NCBI GenBank assembly: GCA_040772085.1
Contig: JAXGYU010000001.1
Location: 248,001 to 312,000 of the forward strand
Direction: 5' to 3'
Origin: JAXGMV01 sp040772085
Lineage (GTDB): Bacteria > Chloroflexota > Anaerolineae > Anaerolineales > Anaerolineaceae
DNA length: 64,000 bases
This document shows positions 17,925 to 25,682 of the stretch, one piece after another. The translations under genes were made by a program, and so were the position numbers. A model generated the notes under the pieces. That model was not told the DNA's origin and did no database searches. It worked only from the letters and a program-made list of their open reading frames with translations. Every line of letters starts with the position of its first letter. Positions within the stretch are counted from its first letter, which is position 1.

Positions 17925-19874
17925 TTAAATCTCCCAGTCCCAGGCATCGTCACCGCGTTTGTGTTTCTTCTTCACAACCAGGCGGTTTGCCTCAGGATCA
18001 AACTCGACCTCACGGCTCTTCTTCTTCTTTTTCTTCTTCTTCTTGGTCGTACCGTCAGCCGTGGTGACTTCTTCTTCCTCTTCTTCCTCTTCGTAGGTGG
18101 CTTCGGCGATATCCGCGTTGTCACTGCTGAATAACTGGTCGAACGAAATTTCTTCAGCGGGTTCTTCTTCGACCGGTTCAGCCACCGGAGCGGCGACAGC
18201 AACCTCTGGCATCAGATCTTCGAACGGGATGAAGGGCGCTGCCGGTGCTTCAGGCTCGACCACCGCTTCGACTGCGGGCACTTCGTCAGCCTCGGGCAGG
18301 GTCTCAACTTCAGCTTCAACTTCCACTACCGGTTCTTCTTCAGCCTTGGCGGCATCCGCGCTGATCTTGTCGATAATTGGCAGGACTTCCGCCATTAGAT
18401 TATTGATCTCGGTCATCGCGCGCGGACCAATGCCCTGCAGCTTGAGGATTTCATCGGGATTGCTCTTGACCTGAACGACCAGGTCGCCGAGCGTCTGATA
18501 GCCGGCTTCCTGCAGGATGTAAGCGACATGCTCGGGCAAACCGGAGACGAGAATATTTTTCTCGAACAGGTAGGCCGGCAGCTCGCTGCGGATGCGGGCG
18601 GTCACATCGTCTTCTTCACGTTTGACCACCGGCTTGCGGCGGATGGACATCTTGCGCTCGATGCGGTCAACGAACTGGGTCATCTGATCAAAATCTTCAG
18701 GCGCCAGCACGCGGCCTTCGGCGCGTTTGGCAAGCATGGCTTCGATTGCAGGCGCGTTGTCGATCTCAAGCTTCGCGATTTCTGCGTAATCTTCTTCGGT
18801 GCGCAGCTTGCGGACGGCATCGCCGGCAGCTTCGCTGACGGATTTGATATCGATACGCCAGCCGGTCAATTTGGCTGCCAGACGGGCGTTCTGTCCGTCA
18901 CGGCCGATCGCCAGGCTGAGCTGGTCTTCAGGGACGACGACGGTCGCGGTTTTACCGCTGTCGTCGGCTTCATTCAGGTAAACGCCGCTGACGCGGGCGG
19001 GACTGATAGCCTTGGAAATAAACACCGCCGGATCGGGATTCCATTCGATGACGTCGATTTTTTCGTCGTGCAATTCGCGGACAATGGTCTGAATGCGAAC
19101 GCCGCGGATACCAACGCAGGCGCCGACCGGGTCGATGCCGGATTGCGTGGCGGAGACGGCAACCTTGGCGCGTTCTCCCGGCTCACGCGAGATCGAGCGG
19201 ATCTCGACGATGCCGTGATAAATTTCGGGCACTTCGTTTTCCAGCAGCCGGCGCAGGAAATCGCGATGGGTGCGGGAAAGCACGATCTGCGGGCCGCGCG
19301 GGCTGTCCTTGACTTCAGCGATCAGGCTGCGGACGCGGTCATGAATGCGGAAGCGTTCGCCCGGAATCATGTCCTTGCGCGCCATGCTGCCTTCAGCACG
19401 CAGCTCGAGACCGATGGTCAGACCTTGCGAATTGGTTGCCTGGACAATACCGCTGACGATTTCACCCAGTTGCTTCTGGTAGAAATCCAGCTGCGCCTGG
19501 CGCTCAGCATCGCGGATGCGCTGCTGGATGACCTGGCGGGCAGTCTGGGCTGCAACACGTCCAAAATCCTTCGGCGTGCTCTCGACGACCAGCATCTGGC
19601 CCAGCTCTACGCTGGGGTCAACTTTTTTCGCGTCAACCAGCGAAACCTCAGTCCGGTCATCCTCAGCCTGTTCGACAACTTCCTTCTCGGCAAAGATTAA
19701 CACCTTGCCAGTATCGGAGTCGATTTTCGCAGTGACTTCCTGCGCGGTTGAGGCGTTGACCGCCCGGCGATAGGCAGAGACCATAGCTGATTCCAGGGCG
19801 GCCAGAATGATCTCCCTGGGAAGCTTTTTCTCTTCCAGTACTTCGTTGAACGCGAGGACAAATTCGTTCTTCAT
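17925..19874 (-). CDS. nusA: transcription termination/antitermination factor NusA with long charged tail
   Basis: 649 residues. The N-terminal RNA-polymerase-binding domain (NEVLEEKKLPREIILAAL, residues 8-25) is followed by S1 (about 130-200) and two KH domains (GACVGIRGVRI and AIGRDGQNARLAAKLTGW). A helix-hairpin-helix-like module (DEILKLQGIGPRAM) follows near residue 475. The last 150 residues are highly acidic (Glu/Val/Pro-rich), then contain an unbroken run of nine lysines and a final basic-aromatic end (WDWEI). That tail is unlike typical NusA. First gene of the operon. A hairpin lies at 19915-19936 in its leader. Confidence 0.95.
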   Translation of the reverse strand: MKNEFVLAFNEVLEEKKLPREIILAALESAMVSAYRRAVNASTAQEVTAKIDSDTGKVLIFAEKEVVEQAEDDRTEVSLVDAKKVDPSVELGQMLVVESTPKDFGRVAAQTARQVIQQRIRDAERQAQLDFYQKQLGEIVSGIVQATNSQGLTIGLELRAEGSMARKDMIPGERFRIHDRVRSLIAEVKDSPRGPQIVLSRTHRDFLRRLLENEVPEIYHGIVEIRSISREPGERAKVAVSATQSGIDPVGACVGIRGVRIQTIVRELHDEKIDVIEWNPDPAVFISKAISPARVSGVYLNEADDSGKTATVVVPEDQLSLAIGRDGQNARLAAKLTGWRIDIKSVSEAAGDAVRKLRTEEDYAEIAKLEIDNAPAIEAMLAKRAEGRVLAPEDFDQMTQFVDRIERKMSIRRKPVVKREEDDVTARIRSELPAYLFEKNILVSGLPEHVAYILQEAGYQTLGDLVVQVKSNPDEILKLQGIGPRAMTEINNLMAEVLPIIDKISADAAKAEEEPVVEVEAEVETLPEADEVPAVEAVVEPEAPAAPFIPFEDLMPEVAVAAPVAEPVEEEPAEEISFDQLFSSDNADIAEATYEEEEEEEEVTTADGTTKKKKKKKKKSREVEFDPEANRLVVKKKHKRGDDAWDWEI

Positions 19875-19914
19875 CCGTGCTTTACTCCATCTTAATTTCT
19901 GCCCATGATACAGA

Positions 19915-19936
19915 AAAGTGGGGGTTGGCCCACTTT
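19915..19936 (-). terminator. hairpin between the GT-B-like gene and nusA (weak terminator or leader attenuator)
   Basis: An 8-bp stem AAAGTGGG / CCCACTTT with a 6-base loop, followed on the minus strand by TTTCTGT. The short U-tract makes it a partial terminator at best; its position 41 bases before nusA would also fit feedback control of nusA. Confidence 0.5.
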
Positions 19937-20046
19937 CCGCAACGATAACGCTAACTTAATGAACCATCATATATTATCACAACGATGGCAGGAATGCAAG
20001 ATTTCCCGCCGTCAAGAGCCAATAATTAAATGTGATGTATGGATAT

Positions 20047-21087
20047 TTATTGCTGCTGAAATGCTTTCATTACGCTGCCCCAGACCTGTTGCATGCCAGT
20101 TACTACTGGCTGAGGTCGGAGTTGATGCATGGGGATGCCCAGCAGGTGCCGGCAGGTATCCGCGATGCGGGCTGATGAAGTCCCGCCGTTCTGTATCGGC
20201 GCCAGACGTTCCAGCTCAGCCTTGTCGTGATAGGAGTAAACCTCCTTGCCTAGCGCGATGGCGGTATACACAACCGATGAGACCTGAGCGACCAGGACAG
20301 CGCAGTTGGCGATCATGGCGTTGATGTTGCCTTCAGTAAAGAGGAGCGCGTCCGGCAGGATGGACTTGATCTCGCGGGTCGCCCGGTCATGCTCCTCATT
20401 CGGATGAAGCTTGACCAGCACCTGCCGACCAGCCGCGATTCGCGCAGCCCGGCGCAGGAAGCCGATCCGGTCATCATATTTGCCGGTCTCGCGTATGCTG
20501 GAGGTGGCGATCAGGACATAGCCGTGATATGGAAAATCGTTTCGCAGCGCCGTCGCGGCGTTGTCAAAATTGGGGATGCCAGTGACGACAATCTTTTGCG
20601 GCTTGACCCCCTTGCGGATGAATAAATCCCGGTAGCCGGGCGAGGCGACGCAGAACAAATCGTATGCGTTTGAAAGACCGGTCGCGGCTGTGTTCGCCAG
20701 CCACCTTGGCAGGTTGAGCTGTCTGACCATGCCATAGATCAGATCCTCGGGTTCGGTGATGCCTTCCTGCACCAGAATCAAACGCTGGTTGCGGATATTG
20801 CGCTGGACAAGCAGGTCGGTGCCTGTGACGACCAGATCATAGGGATGGGCATTGCCGCCTGTGTCGCGGGGCAGATTTTGCGCCGCGATATATTTGTTTG
20901 TCGCCTTGAGATGCGCGCCGCCCAGAATGGAATGTTTCAGCAAGCCGGTCTTCGCCAGCGAACCGATCAGCCCCTCGGCATAGAAGGGCGTGAAGAAACC
21001 ATCATGCTCCGACAGCTCCAGGGCTATCTTGTGCAGCATGGTGGTCTGATTAAGGGATCCCCCGATAAAGAGGATCTTCTTTCTCAC
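20047..21087 (-). CDS. GT-B-fold glycosyl/glycerophosphate-transferase-like protein
   Basis: 346 residues. It opens with a Rossmann strand (KKILFIGGSLNQTTM), and the second half contains KIVVTGIPNFDN, VLVKLHPNEEHDR and ALLFTEGNINAMIANCAVLVAQVSSV. This pattern (G-P/I-P near the hinge, 'HPxE', and 'D/N-x-S-S' late) is that of the CDP-glycerol glycerophosphotransferase and UDP-GlcNAc epimerase-like GT-B proteins. Donor and acceptor are unknown. The start overlaps the PHP-domain gene stop by 4 bp (21084-21087), so the pair is coupled. Role in envelope polymer or glycolipid synthesis is inferred. Confidence 0.6.
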   Translation of the reverse strand: MRKKILFIGGSLNQTTMLHKIALELSEHDGFFTPFYAEGLIGSLAKTGLLKHSILGGAHLKATNKYIAAQNLPRDTGGNAHPYDLVVTGTDLLVQRNIRNQRLILVQEGITEPEDLIYGMVRQLNLPRWLANTAATGLSNAYDLFCVASPGYRDLFIRKGVKPQKIVVTGIPNFDNAATALRNDFPYHGYVLIATSSIRETGKYDDRIGFLRRAARIAAGRQVLVKLHPNEEHDRATREIKSILPDALLFTEGNINAMIANCAVLVAQVSSVVYTAIALGKEVYSYHDKAELERLAPIQNGGTSSARIADTCRHLLGIPMHQLRPQPVVTGMQQVWGSVMKAFQQQ

Positions 21088-21878
21088 GGATTCGCCATCC
21101 CGGCTGAGAAGGATGGCAGGCTGGGCTCGTACGCGAACGCCGCCGCCAGCCTGGTATACACCAGCTTCTCTTCGGGACTGCGGTTCCAGGTCACCCAGCC
21201 CATTTTGCGCAAAAGATATTGCGGGATGTAAGCCGTCAGCACCGCCGCGCCGGTTAAGCCATGCCCGTGACGGACGGTGGTTGTGCCGGCTTCAATTGCC
21301 CGCCGCAGATCGGCAGCGGTTGAACCGGGGAATTCGGTGGACCCTTGTCCCAGCATGGTCAGAATATGCGCGTCACTGTTGCCGAGCTGCGCCAGAGGCA
21401 TCTCACGGCAGGCATCAGCGACGACCTGATTGCTGCGGGTGTACACCAATCCGCCGTTGAAAATCTCCACGCCGAGCAGATATTTGCTGGCTTCAGGGTG
21501 ATCGAGCGCATTGTTGATGCTGTCCAGCGTCAGGCTGTCGGTGGCTTTCGCCATCGGGTGCGCTGCGACACAGATGCCGCCCTGATCGCCGGCGCGGATG
21601 ACCGTCTCAATCAAAGAAAGACCGGCTTTGATAGGCCGGTCGACGAAGAGCGTCAGGACGTGTCCTTCCCTGCTGCTGACTTCACAACCGGGAATGACCT
21701 CAAGGTTATAGTTCGGTGCGAGATCCACCGCCTGCTTCACGCCCGTCATACTGTTGTGGTCCGTGATCGCCAGCACGCTGATATCCGTGTGGTCGGCTGT
21801 GTATTTCAGGATGGCAGGGATGGACGCGGTGCCGTCATAACTGTGAATGCTGTGGATGTGCAAATCTGCAAAAGCCAT
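21084..21878 (-). CDS. PHP-domain phosphoesterase
   Basis: 264 residues. FADLHIHSIHSYDG gives the first metal-binding His pair, LAITDHNSM the second motif, IPGCEVSSREGHVL the third, CVAAHP the fourth and LGNSDAH the last; together they form the full trinuclear metal site of the PHP family. Likely a phosphatase acting on a small phosphorylated metabolite; the substrate is not apparent. The Shine-Dalgarno GGAGG precedes the ATG at 21878. Translationally coupled to the GT-B-like gene, suggesting it acts on a related phosphorylated compound (inference). Confidence 0.82.
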   Translation of the reverse strand: MAFADLHIHSIHSYDGTASIPAILKYTADHTDISVLAITDHNSMTGVKQAVDLAPNYNLEVIPGCEVSSREGHVLTLFVDRPIKAGLSLIETVIRAGDQGGICVAAHPMAKATDSLTLDSINNALDHPEASKYLLGVEIFNGGLVYTRSNQVVADACREMPLAQLGNSDAHILTMLGQGSTEFPGSTAADLRRAIEAGTTTVRHGHGLTGAAVLTAYIPQYLLRKMGWVTWNRSPEEKLVYTRLAAAFAYEPSLPSFSAGMANP

Positions 21879-21964
21879 TTTTCCTCCGTAATTTCTCCAC
21901 TCCTACTGTAGCACGCGGGAATTAACGGCTGATTATGGCGATGTTAACGCTGGGTAAAGGGATG

Positions 21965-21990
21965 AAAAAGCCCCTTGTGGTGAAGGGGCT
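21965..21990 (-). terminator. intrinsic terminator of the MFS gene
   Basis: An 8-bp stem AGCCCCTT / AAGGGGCT with a 6-base loop, followed on the minus strand by five T residues. Confidence 0.8.
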
Positions 21991-22019
21991 ATAACATGCG
22001 GGCGCAGGAAACGGTCAGA

Positions 22020-23357
22020 TTATTCCGCTTCCTGGTTGATCTCCTCGAGCGTCTTGCCCATGGTCTCCTTGCCGAGCAGGGCAACCACCAGCGAGACAAT
22101 GCCAAACACGGACATCAACAGGATGAAGACAGCCGTGAACCCGCGTTCGGTGCCGAGCGACTGGTAGAGCACCGGCACAACGAAAGGCGCGGAAAACGCG
22201 CCCAGTCGGCCGAACGCCGCGGCCCAGCCAGTGCCGGTGCCGCGGACCTCGGTCGGATAGACCTCCGGCGTATAGGCGTACACGCAGCCCCAGGCGCCTA
22301 GGCTGAAGAAATACAGCAGGCTGCCGTAGATCAGCACCTGCGACTCGGAGGCGGCGTGCCCGAAGAGCCAGGCGGCAATCGCGGTGCCGAGGAAGTAAAT
22401 GGTCAACACTTTTTTCCTGCCGATACGCTCGACCAGGTAGGCTGATGAATAGTAGCCGGGCAGTTGCGCCAGTGACATCAGCAGGGTGAAACCGAAACTG
22501 CGCACCATCGCGAAACCCTTGTCAATCAGCAGGGTCGGCGTCCACAGTACGAAGCCGTAATAGCCAAAATTGATGCCGAACCAGATTACCCACAGTACGA
22601 CAGTCGAGCGCAAATACTTGCGGCTCCACAGGTCGATCAGGTTGACCTTCTTGCGCTTCAGCACCTCATCGGCCGCCTTGTGAGCCACGGGCTCCAGACC
22701 GGCTTGAACTTCCATCTTGTCAACGATAGCATCCGCTTTGTCCAGCTCGCCATGACCGGCGAGGTAGCGAGGCGACTCGGTCAGATAGCGCGACAGCACC
22801 CAGGCGACGATCAGGGGGATGGCGCCGGTGAAGAACGCTACACGCCAGCCGTAGGTCGGGATAATCAGATAGGCAACCAGCGCGTTGAAGATCCAGCCCC
22901 ACGCCCAGAAGCTTTCCAGCAGAACGCCGTACAGTCCTCGCACTTTTGTCGGAGCGAATTCGCTCATCAGGGTCGAGGCAGTAGGCAGATAGCCGCCCAG
23001 GCCGAGGCCCGTTATAAAACGCAGCACGACCAATAACGCATAATTCGGCGCGAAGCCTGAGAGCAGGGTAGCAATGCTGAAGAGCGTGATGGTGCTGATC
23101 ATGACATTCTTGCGCCCATGCCGGTCAGAGAACATACCCGAGAAGCCGGCGCCGACGCCCATGCCCAGCATGCCGATCGATGTCAGAACGCCTAACTGAC
23201 TTTTGTCCAGCATCCAGTCCTTGCCGATCGCGGGCAGCACCGAGCTGATCATGCCAGTCATCATGGCGTCAAAGATCCAGCCCAACCCTGCCAGCAGTAA
23301 AATATTGCGCAGATAGGGTGTGGCGGGTAATCTTTCGATTCGGTTAGCGATATTCAT
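22020..23357 (-). CDS. MFS transporter (sugar-porter/NiaP-like)
   Basis: 445 residues with twelve predicted membrane helices and a cytoplasmic loop in the middle (about 190-235). The family signatures are visible: SDRHGRKNVM after helix 2, RFITGLGLGGYLPT in helix 4, LTESPRYL at the end of the first half, VERIGRKKV after helix 8 and PEVYPTEVRGTGTG near helix 10. This fits the metabolite:H+ symporter branch that includes sugar, aromatic-acid and niacin transporters; the substrate cannot be named. The ATG has GGAGGATGA upstream. Preceded by a 147-base leader and a promoter with a perfect operator palindrome. Confidence 0.82.
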   Translation of the reverse strand: MNIANRIERLPATPYLRNILLLAGLGWIFDAMMTGMISSVLPAIGKDWMLDKSQLGVLTSIGMLGMGVGAGFSGMFSDRHGRKNVMISTITLFSIATLLSGFAPNYALLVVLRFITGLGLGGYLPTASTLMSEFAPTKVRGLYGVLLESFWAWGWIFNALVAYLIIPTYGWRVAFFTGAIPLIVAWVLSRYLTESPRYLAGHGELDKADAIVDKMEVQAGLEPVAHKAADEVLKRKKVNLIDLWSRKYLRSTVVLWVIWFGINFGYYGFVLWTPTLLIDKGFAMVRSFGFTLLMSLAQLPGYYSSAYLVERIGRKKVLTIYFLGTAIAAWLFGHAASESQVLIYGSLLYFFSLGAWGCVYAYTPEVYPTEVRGTGTGWAAAFGRLGAFSAPFVVPVLYQSLGTERGFTAVFILLMSVFGIVSLVVALLGKETMGKTLEEINQEAE

Positions 23358-23507
23358 TCATCCTCCAGTCGTACTGATAATTTTCCGGCAGCGCGCCGGA
23401 CGCGTTATTCACATGCAAGGCAAACCGCTGCTGTGGCGGCAGGTCCCTCGCGGGCAGGCCTTCATCGGGTCTGGTATGACGATGTATTCTTATTGTTGGG
23501 AATTTGG

Positions 23508-23540
23508 CTGATTATACCTTGATAATCAGTCCGAGTGCAA
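23508..23540 (-). promoter_or_regulatory. MFS promoter with 22-bp operator palindrome
   Basis: TTGCAC (23540-23535), an 18-base spacer and TATAAT (23516-23511). A perfect inverted repeat CTGATTAT-N6-ATAATCAG (23508-23529) covers the -10 box, the normal site for a repressor of TetR, LacI or GntR type. The leader (about 147 bases) has no riboswitch I recognise. Confidence 0.65.
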
Positions 23541-23551
23541 CACCAGCTCAG

Positions 23552-24244
23552 TCAGACGGATGTCTGCACCAGATCATCCGGCACGTCATCATCCTCGGAC
23601 GGTTCTTCTTCCAATTCTTCTTCATCTGGCAGCACTTCTTCAGGATGCAGATAGTTGTATGTGCTGCCCGGGAAGATTTTGTGAATTGAGATTGGCAAAG
23701 CTTTATAGACCGCGAAAGCAACCATTGCACTGAACGTCTTGTCCAGGAACTCGCGGATGAATGAGGTGGCGAAGACCGCCCGACCGATGCCCAGTCCAAT
23801 CTCCGTCAGTGTATCCTGAAGCTGCTGCCCTGTGCCAATGGAGCCACCTTTGAAGAGGACAACATCAATTGGTACGGATGTAAGCACGCCGGCGATCACA
23901 ATCATAAAAGAGACAGTCAGCACCTTCCACCAGACTTCAAAGCAGCCTTTTCGCGCCATAAAACCAGCGATCAACGCGAACGTTACACTGCTGATTGCGT
24001 AGGGAATATACACCGGATCTGCCGCGATGCCGTAAGCGACATTAAATAGTCCGCCGGTGGCGGCGCCAACCCAGGGGCCAGCGAGCACCGCGACGATCAA
24101 GGTTCCAATCACATCCATAAAAATGGGGGCGTTTAGTTCTCTGACGATCAAGGCGCCCGCGACATTCAGGGCAATTCCCAGAGGGATTAAACCGAGAGCG
24201 TTAGTAGTGAAGTCATCAAAGAGGTTGCCGCTTGGTTTGTACAT
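23552..24244 (-). CDS. ECF transporter S-component-like membrane protein
   Basis: 230 residues with about six membrane helices. The opening LGLIPLGIALNVAGALIV, then PIFMDVIGTLIVAVLAGPWVGAATGGLFN, resembles the substrate-specific S components of energy-coupling factor importers of vitamins (the second region spans about residues 38-66). No EcfA or EcfT gene is adjacent, so it would rely on a shared module elsewhere. The last 30 residues are strongly acidic, unusual for an S component. The start is the ATG at 24244, with GGAGGTGAT directly upstream; an in-frame ATG 18 bases earlier has no ribosome site. Substrate unknown. Confidence 0.65.
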   Translation of the reverse strand: MYKPSGNLFDDFTTNALGLIPLGIALNVAGALIVRELNAPIFMDVIGTLIVAVLAGPWVGAATGGLFNVAYGIAADPVYIPYAISSVTFALIAGFMARKGCFEVWWKVLTVSFMIVIAGVLTSVPIDVVLFKGGSIGTGQQLQDTLTEIGLGIGRAVFATSFIREFLDKTFSAMVAFAVYKALPISIHKIFPGSTYNYLHPEEVLPDEEELEEEPSEDDDVPDDLVQTSV

Positions 24245-24310
24245 ATCACCTCCATCTTTCATAAACAGGGGCTGATTTTGAAGAAACTTGTAATCCTGCC
24301 TATGATCAAC

Positions 24311-24339
24311 ATCATACTATCTACTAGTATTAGTAGTAA
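24311..24339 (-). promoter_or_regulatory. promoter and operator of the ECF S-component gene
   Basis: TTACTA (24339-24334), 17 bases, TATGAT (24316-24311). A palindrome CTACTA-GTAT-TAGTAG (24321-24336) fills the spacer. The 305-base stretch 24245-24549 holds this promoter, a small GGGCT/AGCCC hairpin (24363-24376), and the plus-strand -10 TATAAT (24512-24517) of the next gene; nothing coding is seen in it. Confidence 0.5.
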
Positions 24340-24549
24340 TAATAACCTATCCTGACGAACGGGGCTACTGAGCCCAATTCAGAAATGTGGGATCCCGGTG
24401 TTCAACCAGCATTCCTGTAACCAGGTTCAGTCTAACAGAAGCACAAGGTAAAAGCAAATCATTGTTATTAAATAAACATTCTTTTTTTAAGACGGTGCTT
24501 CGGCATGTGATTATAATCAACCTGTAGGTGTCGCACCTCGGAGGGTGAT

Positions 24550-25671
24550 ATGGATAAATCGCAGATCGAAATGGCAAAAGCCAGCTTGCTGGACGAATTG
24601 AACGGCGCCTATCTCTACGACGCGTTGGCGAAAGCTGAAAAGAACGAAAAAATGAGCGAGATTTACCATCGCATGGCTGAGGTCGAGCGCCGGCACGCGG
24701 CGAATTGGAGCGCGAAATTGAACGCTGCCGGCATTGTCCCGCCGAAATTCGCACCGAACTTCCGCACCCGCTCACTCTCCTGGCTGGCGACGAAACTGGG
24801 CGTCGGCGCCGTGCTTCCAACGATCACCAGCATGGAGCAGCGCGATTCAAACAAGTATGCCGGCGTTGAAGGCGCCGAACAGATGTCTTACGACGAGCAT
24901 CATCACTCGATTCTGCTGCAGCAAGCCGCCAAGAGCGCCAAGGGCGGTCTGGAAGGCGGCATGCTGGCGCGTCTGGAAGGCCGGCATAAAGCCTCGGGCG
25001 GGAACGCGCTGCGGGCGGCTGTGCTCGGCGCGAACGATGGACTGGTCTCGAACCTGAGCCTGGTGATGGGCGTTGCCGGCGCGGAATTTCAGAGCAACAC
25101 GATTTTGATTACCGGCCTGGCGGGGTTGCTCGCCGGCGCGATCTCCATGGCGCTGGGTGAGTGGCTCTCCGTGCAGAGCGCCCGCGAGCTGTACTCGCAT
25201 CAGATCAGCATTGAAGCGGCTGAGATCGAAGCCGCGCCTGAAGAAGAAGCTGAAGAACTGGCGCTGATTTACGAAGCGCGCGGTATTCCTAAGGAACAGG
25301 CAAAAGAAATGGCGATGAAGGTGATCAGTGATCCCACCATCGCGCTCGATACATTGGCACGCGAGGAACTCAATGTAGATACGGAGGAGCTCGGCGGTTC
25401 CGCCTGGGAAGCCGCGCTGACGTCCTTCTTCCTCTTCGCCGTCGGCGCTGTTATTCCAGTCATCGGATTCACCTTCCTGCAGGGGCTGACAGCCATCATC
25501 GTCAGCATTGTCCTGAGTGCGATCGGCCTGTTCGTTATCGGCGCGGCAATCACCATATTTACCGGCAGAAATGTGATTTATTCAGGTATCAGACAAGTAA
25601 CCTTCGGGTTGATCGCGGCAGCCGTCACCTTTGGTATCGGGCGGCTTGTCGGGGTCAGCCTGGCGGGTTGA
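24550..25671 (+). CDS. membrane-bound ferritin-like / VIT1-CCC1 iron or manganese transporter
   Basis: 373 residues. The N-terminal 140 residues form a ferritin-like (erythrin/rubrerythrin) four-helix domain with the metal ligands ELNGAYLYD, EVERRHAAN and DEHHHSILL. The C-terminal part is a CCC1/VIT1 transporter with five membrane helices (AAVLGANDGLVSNLSLVMG and GLLAGAISMALGEWLSV are the signature). The cytosolic helix between helices 2 and 3 is rich in Glu. This is the architecture of MbfA, an exporter of iron (or Mn) that senses metal through its ferritin domain. Shine-Dalgarno GGAGGGTG; a 5-bp hairpin AGGTG-TCG-CACCT lies just before it. The next gene begins 11 bases later. Confidence 0.85.
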   Translation: MDKSQIEMAKASLLDELNGAYLYDALAKAEKNEKMSEIYHRMAEVERRHAANWSAKLNAAGIVPPKFAPNFRTRSLSWLATKLGVGAVLPTITSMEQRDSNKYAGVEGAEQMSYDEHHHSILLQQAAKSAKGGLEGGMLARLEGRHKASGGNALRAAVLGANDGLVSNLSLVMGVAGAEFQSNTILITGLAGLLAGAISMALGEWLSVQSARELYSHQISIEAAEIEAAPEEEAEELALIYEARGIPKEQAKEMAMKVISDPTIALDTLAREELNVDTEELGGSAWEAALTSFFLFAVGAVIPVIGFTFLQGLTAIIVSIVLSAIGLFVIGAAITIFTGRNVIYSGIRQVTFGLIAAAVTFGIGRLVGVSLAG

Positions 25672-25682
25672 TCGGAGGACTC

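Noticed and set aside
18528..19700. A 390-codon open frame antisense to nusA on the plus strand
   Set aside because: It has no family pattern or ribosome site and lies wholly opposite a certain nusA; it reflects codon bias of the real gene.
23358..23507. A riboswitch in the MFS leader
   Set aside because: I looked for THF, TPP, FMN, preQ1 and SAM cores and found none; no terminator hairpin precedes the gene.
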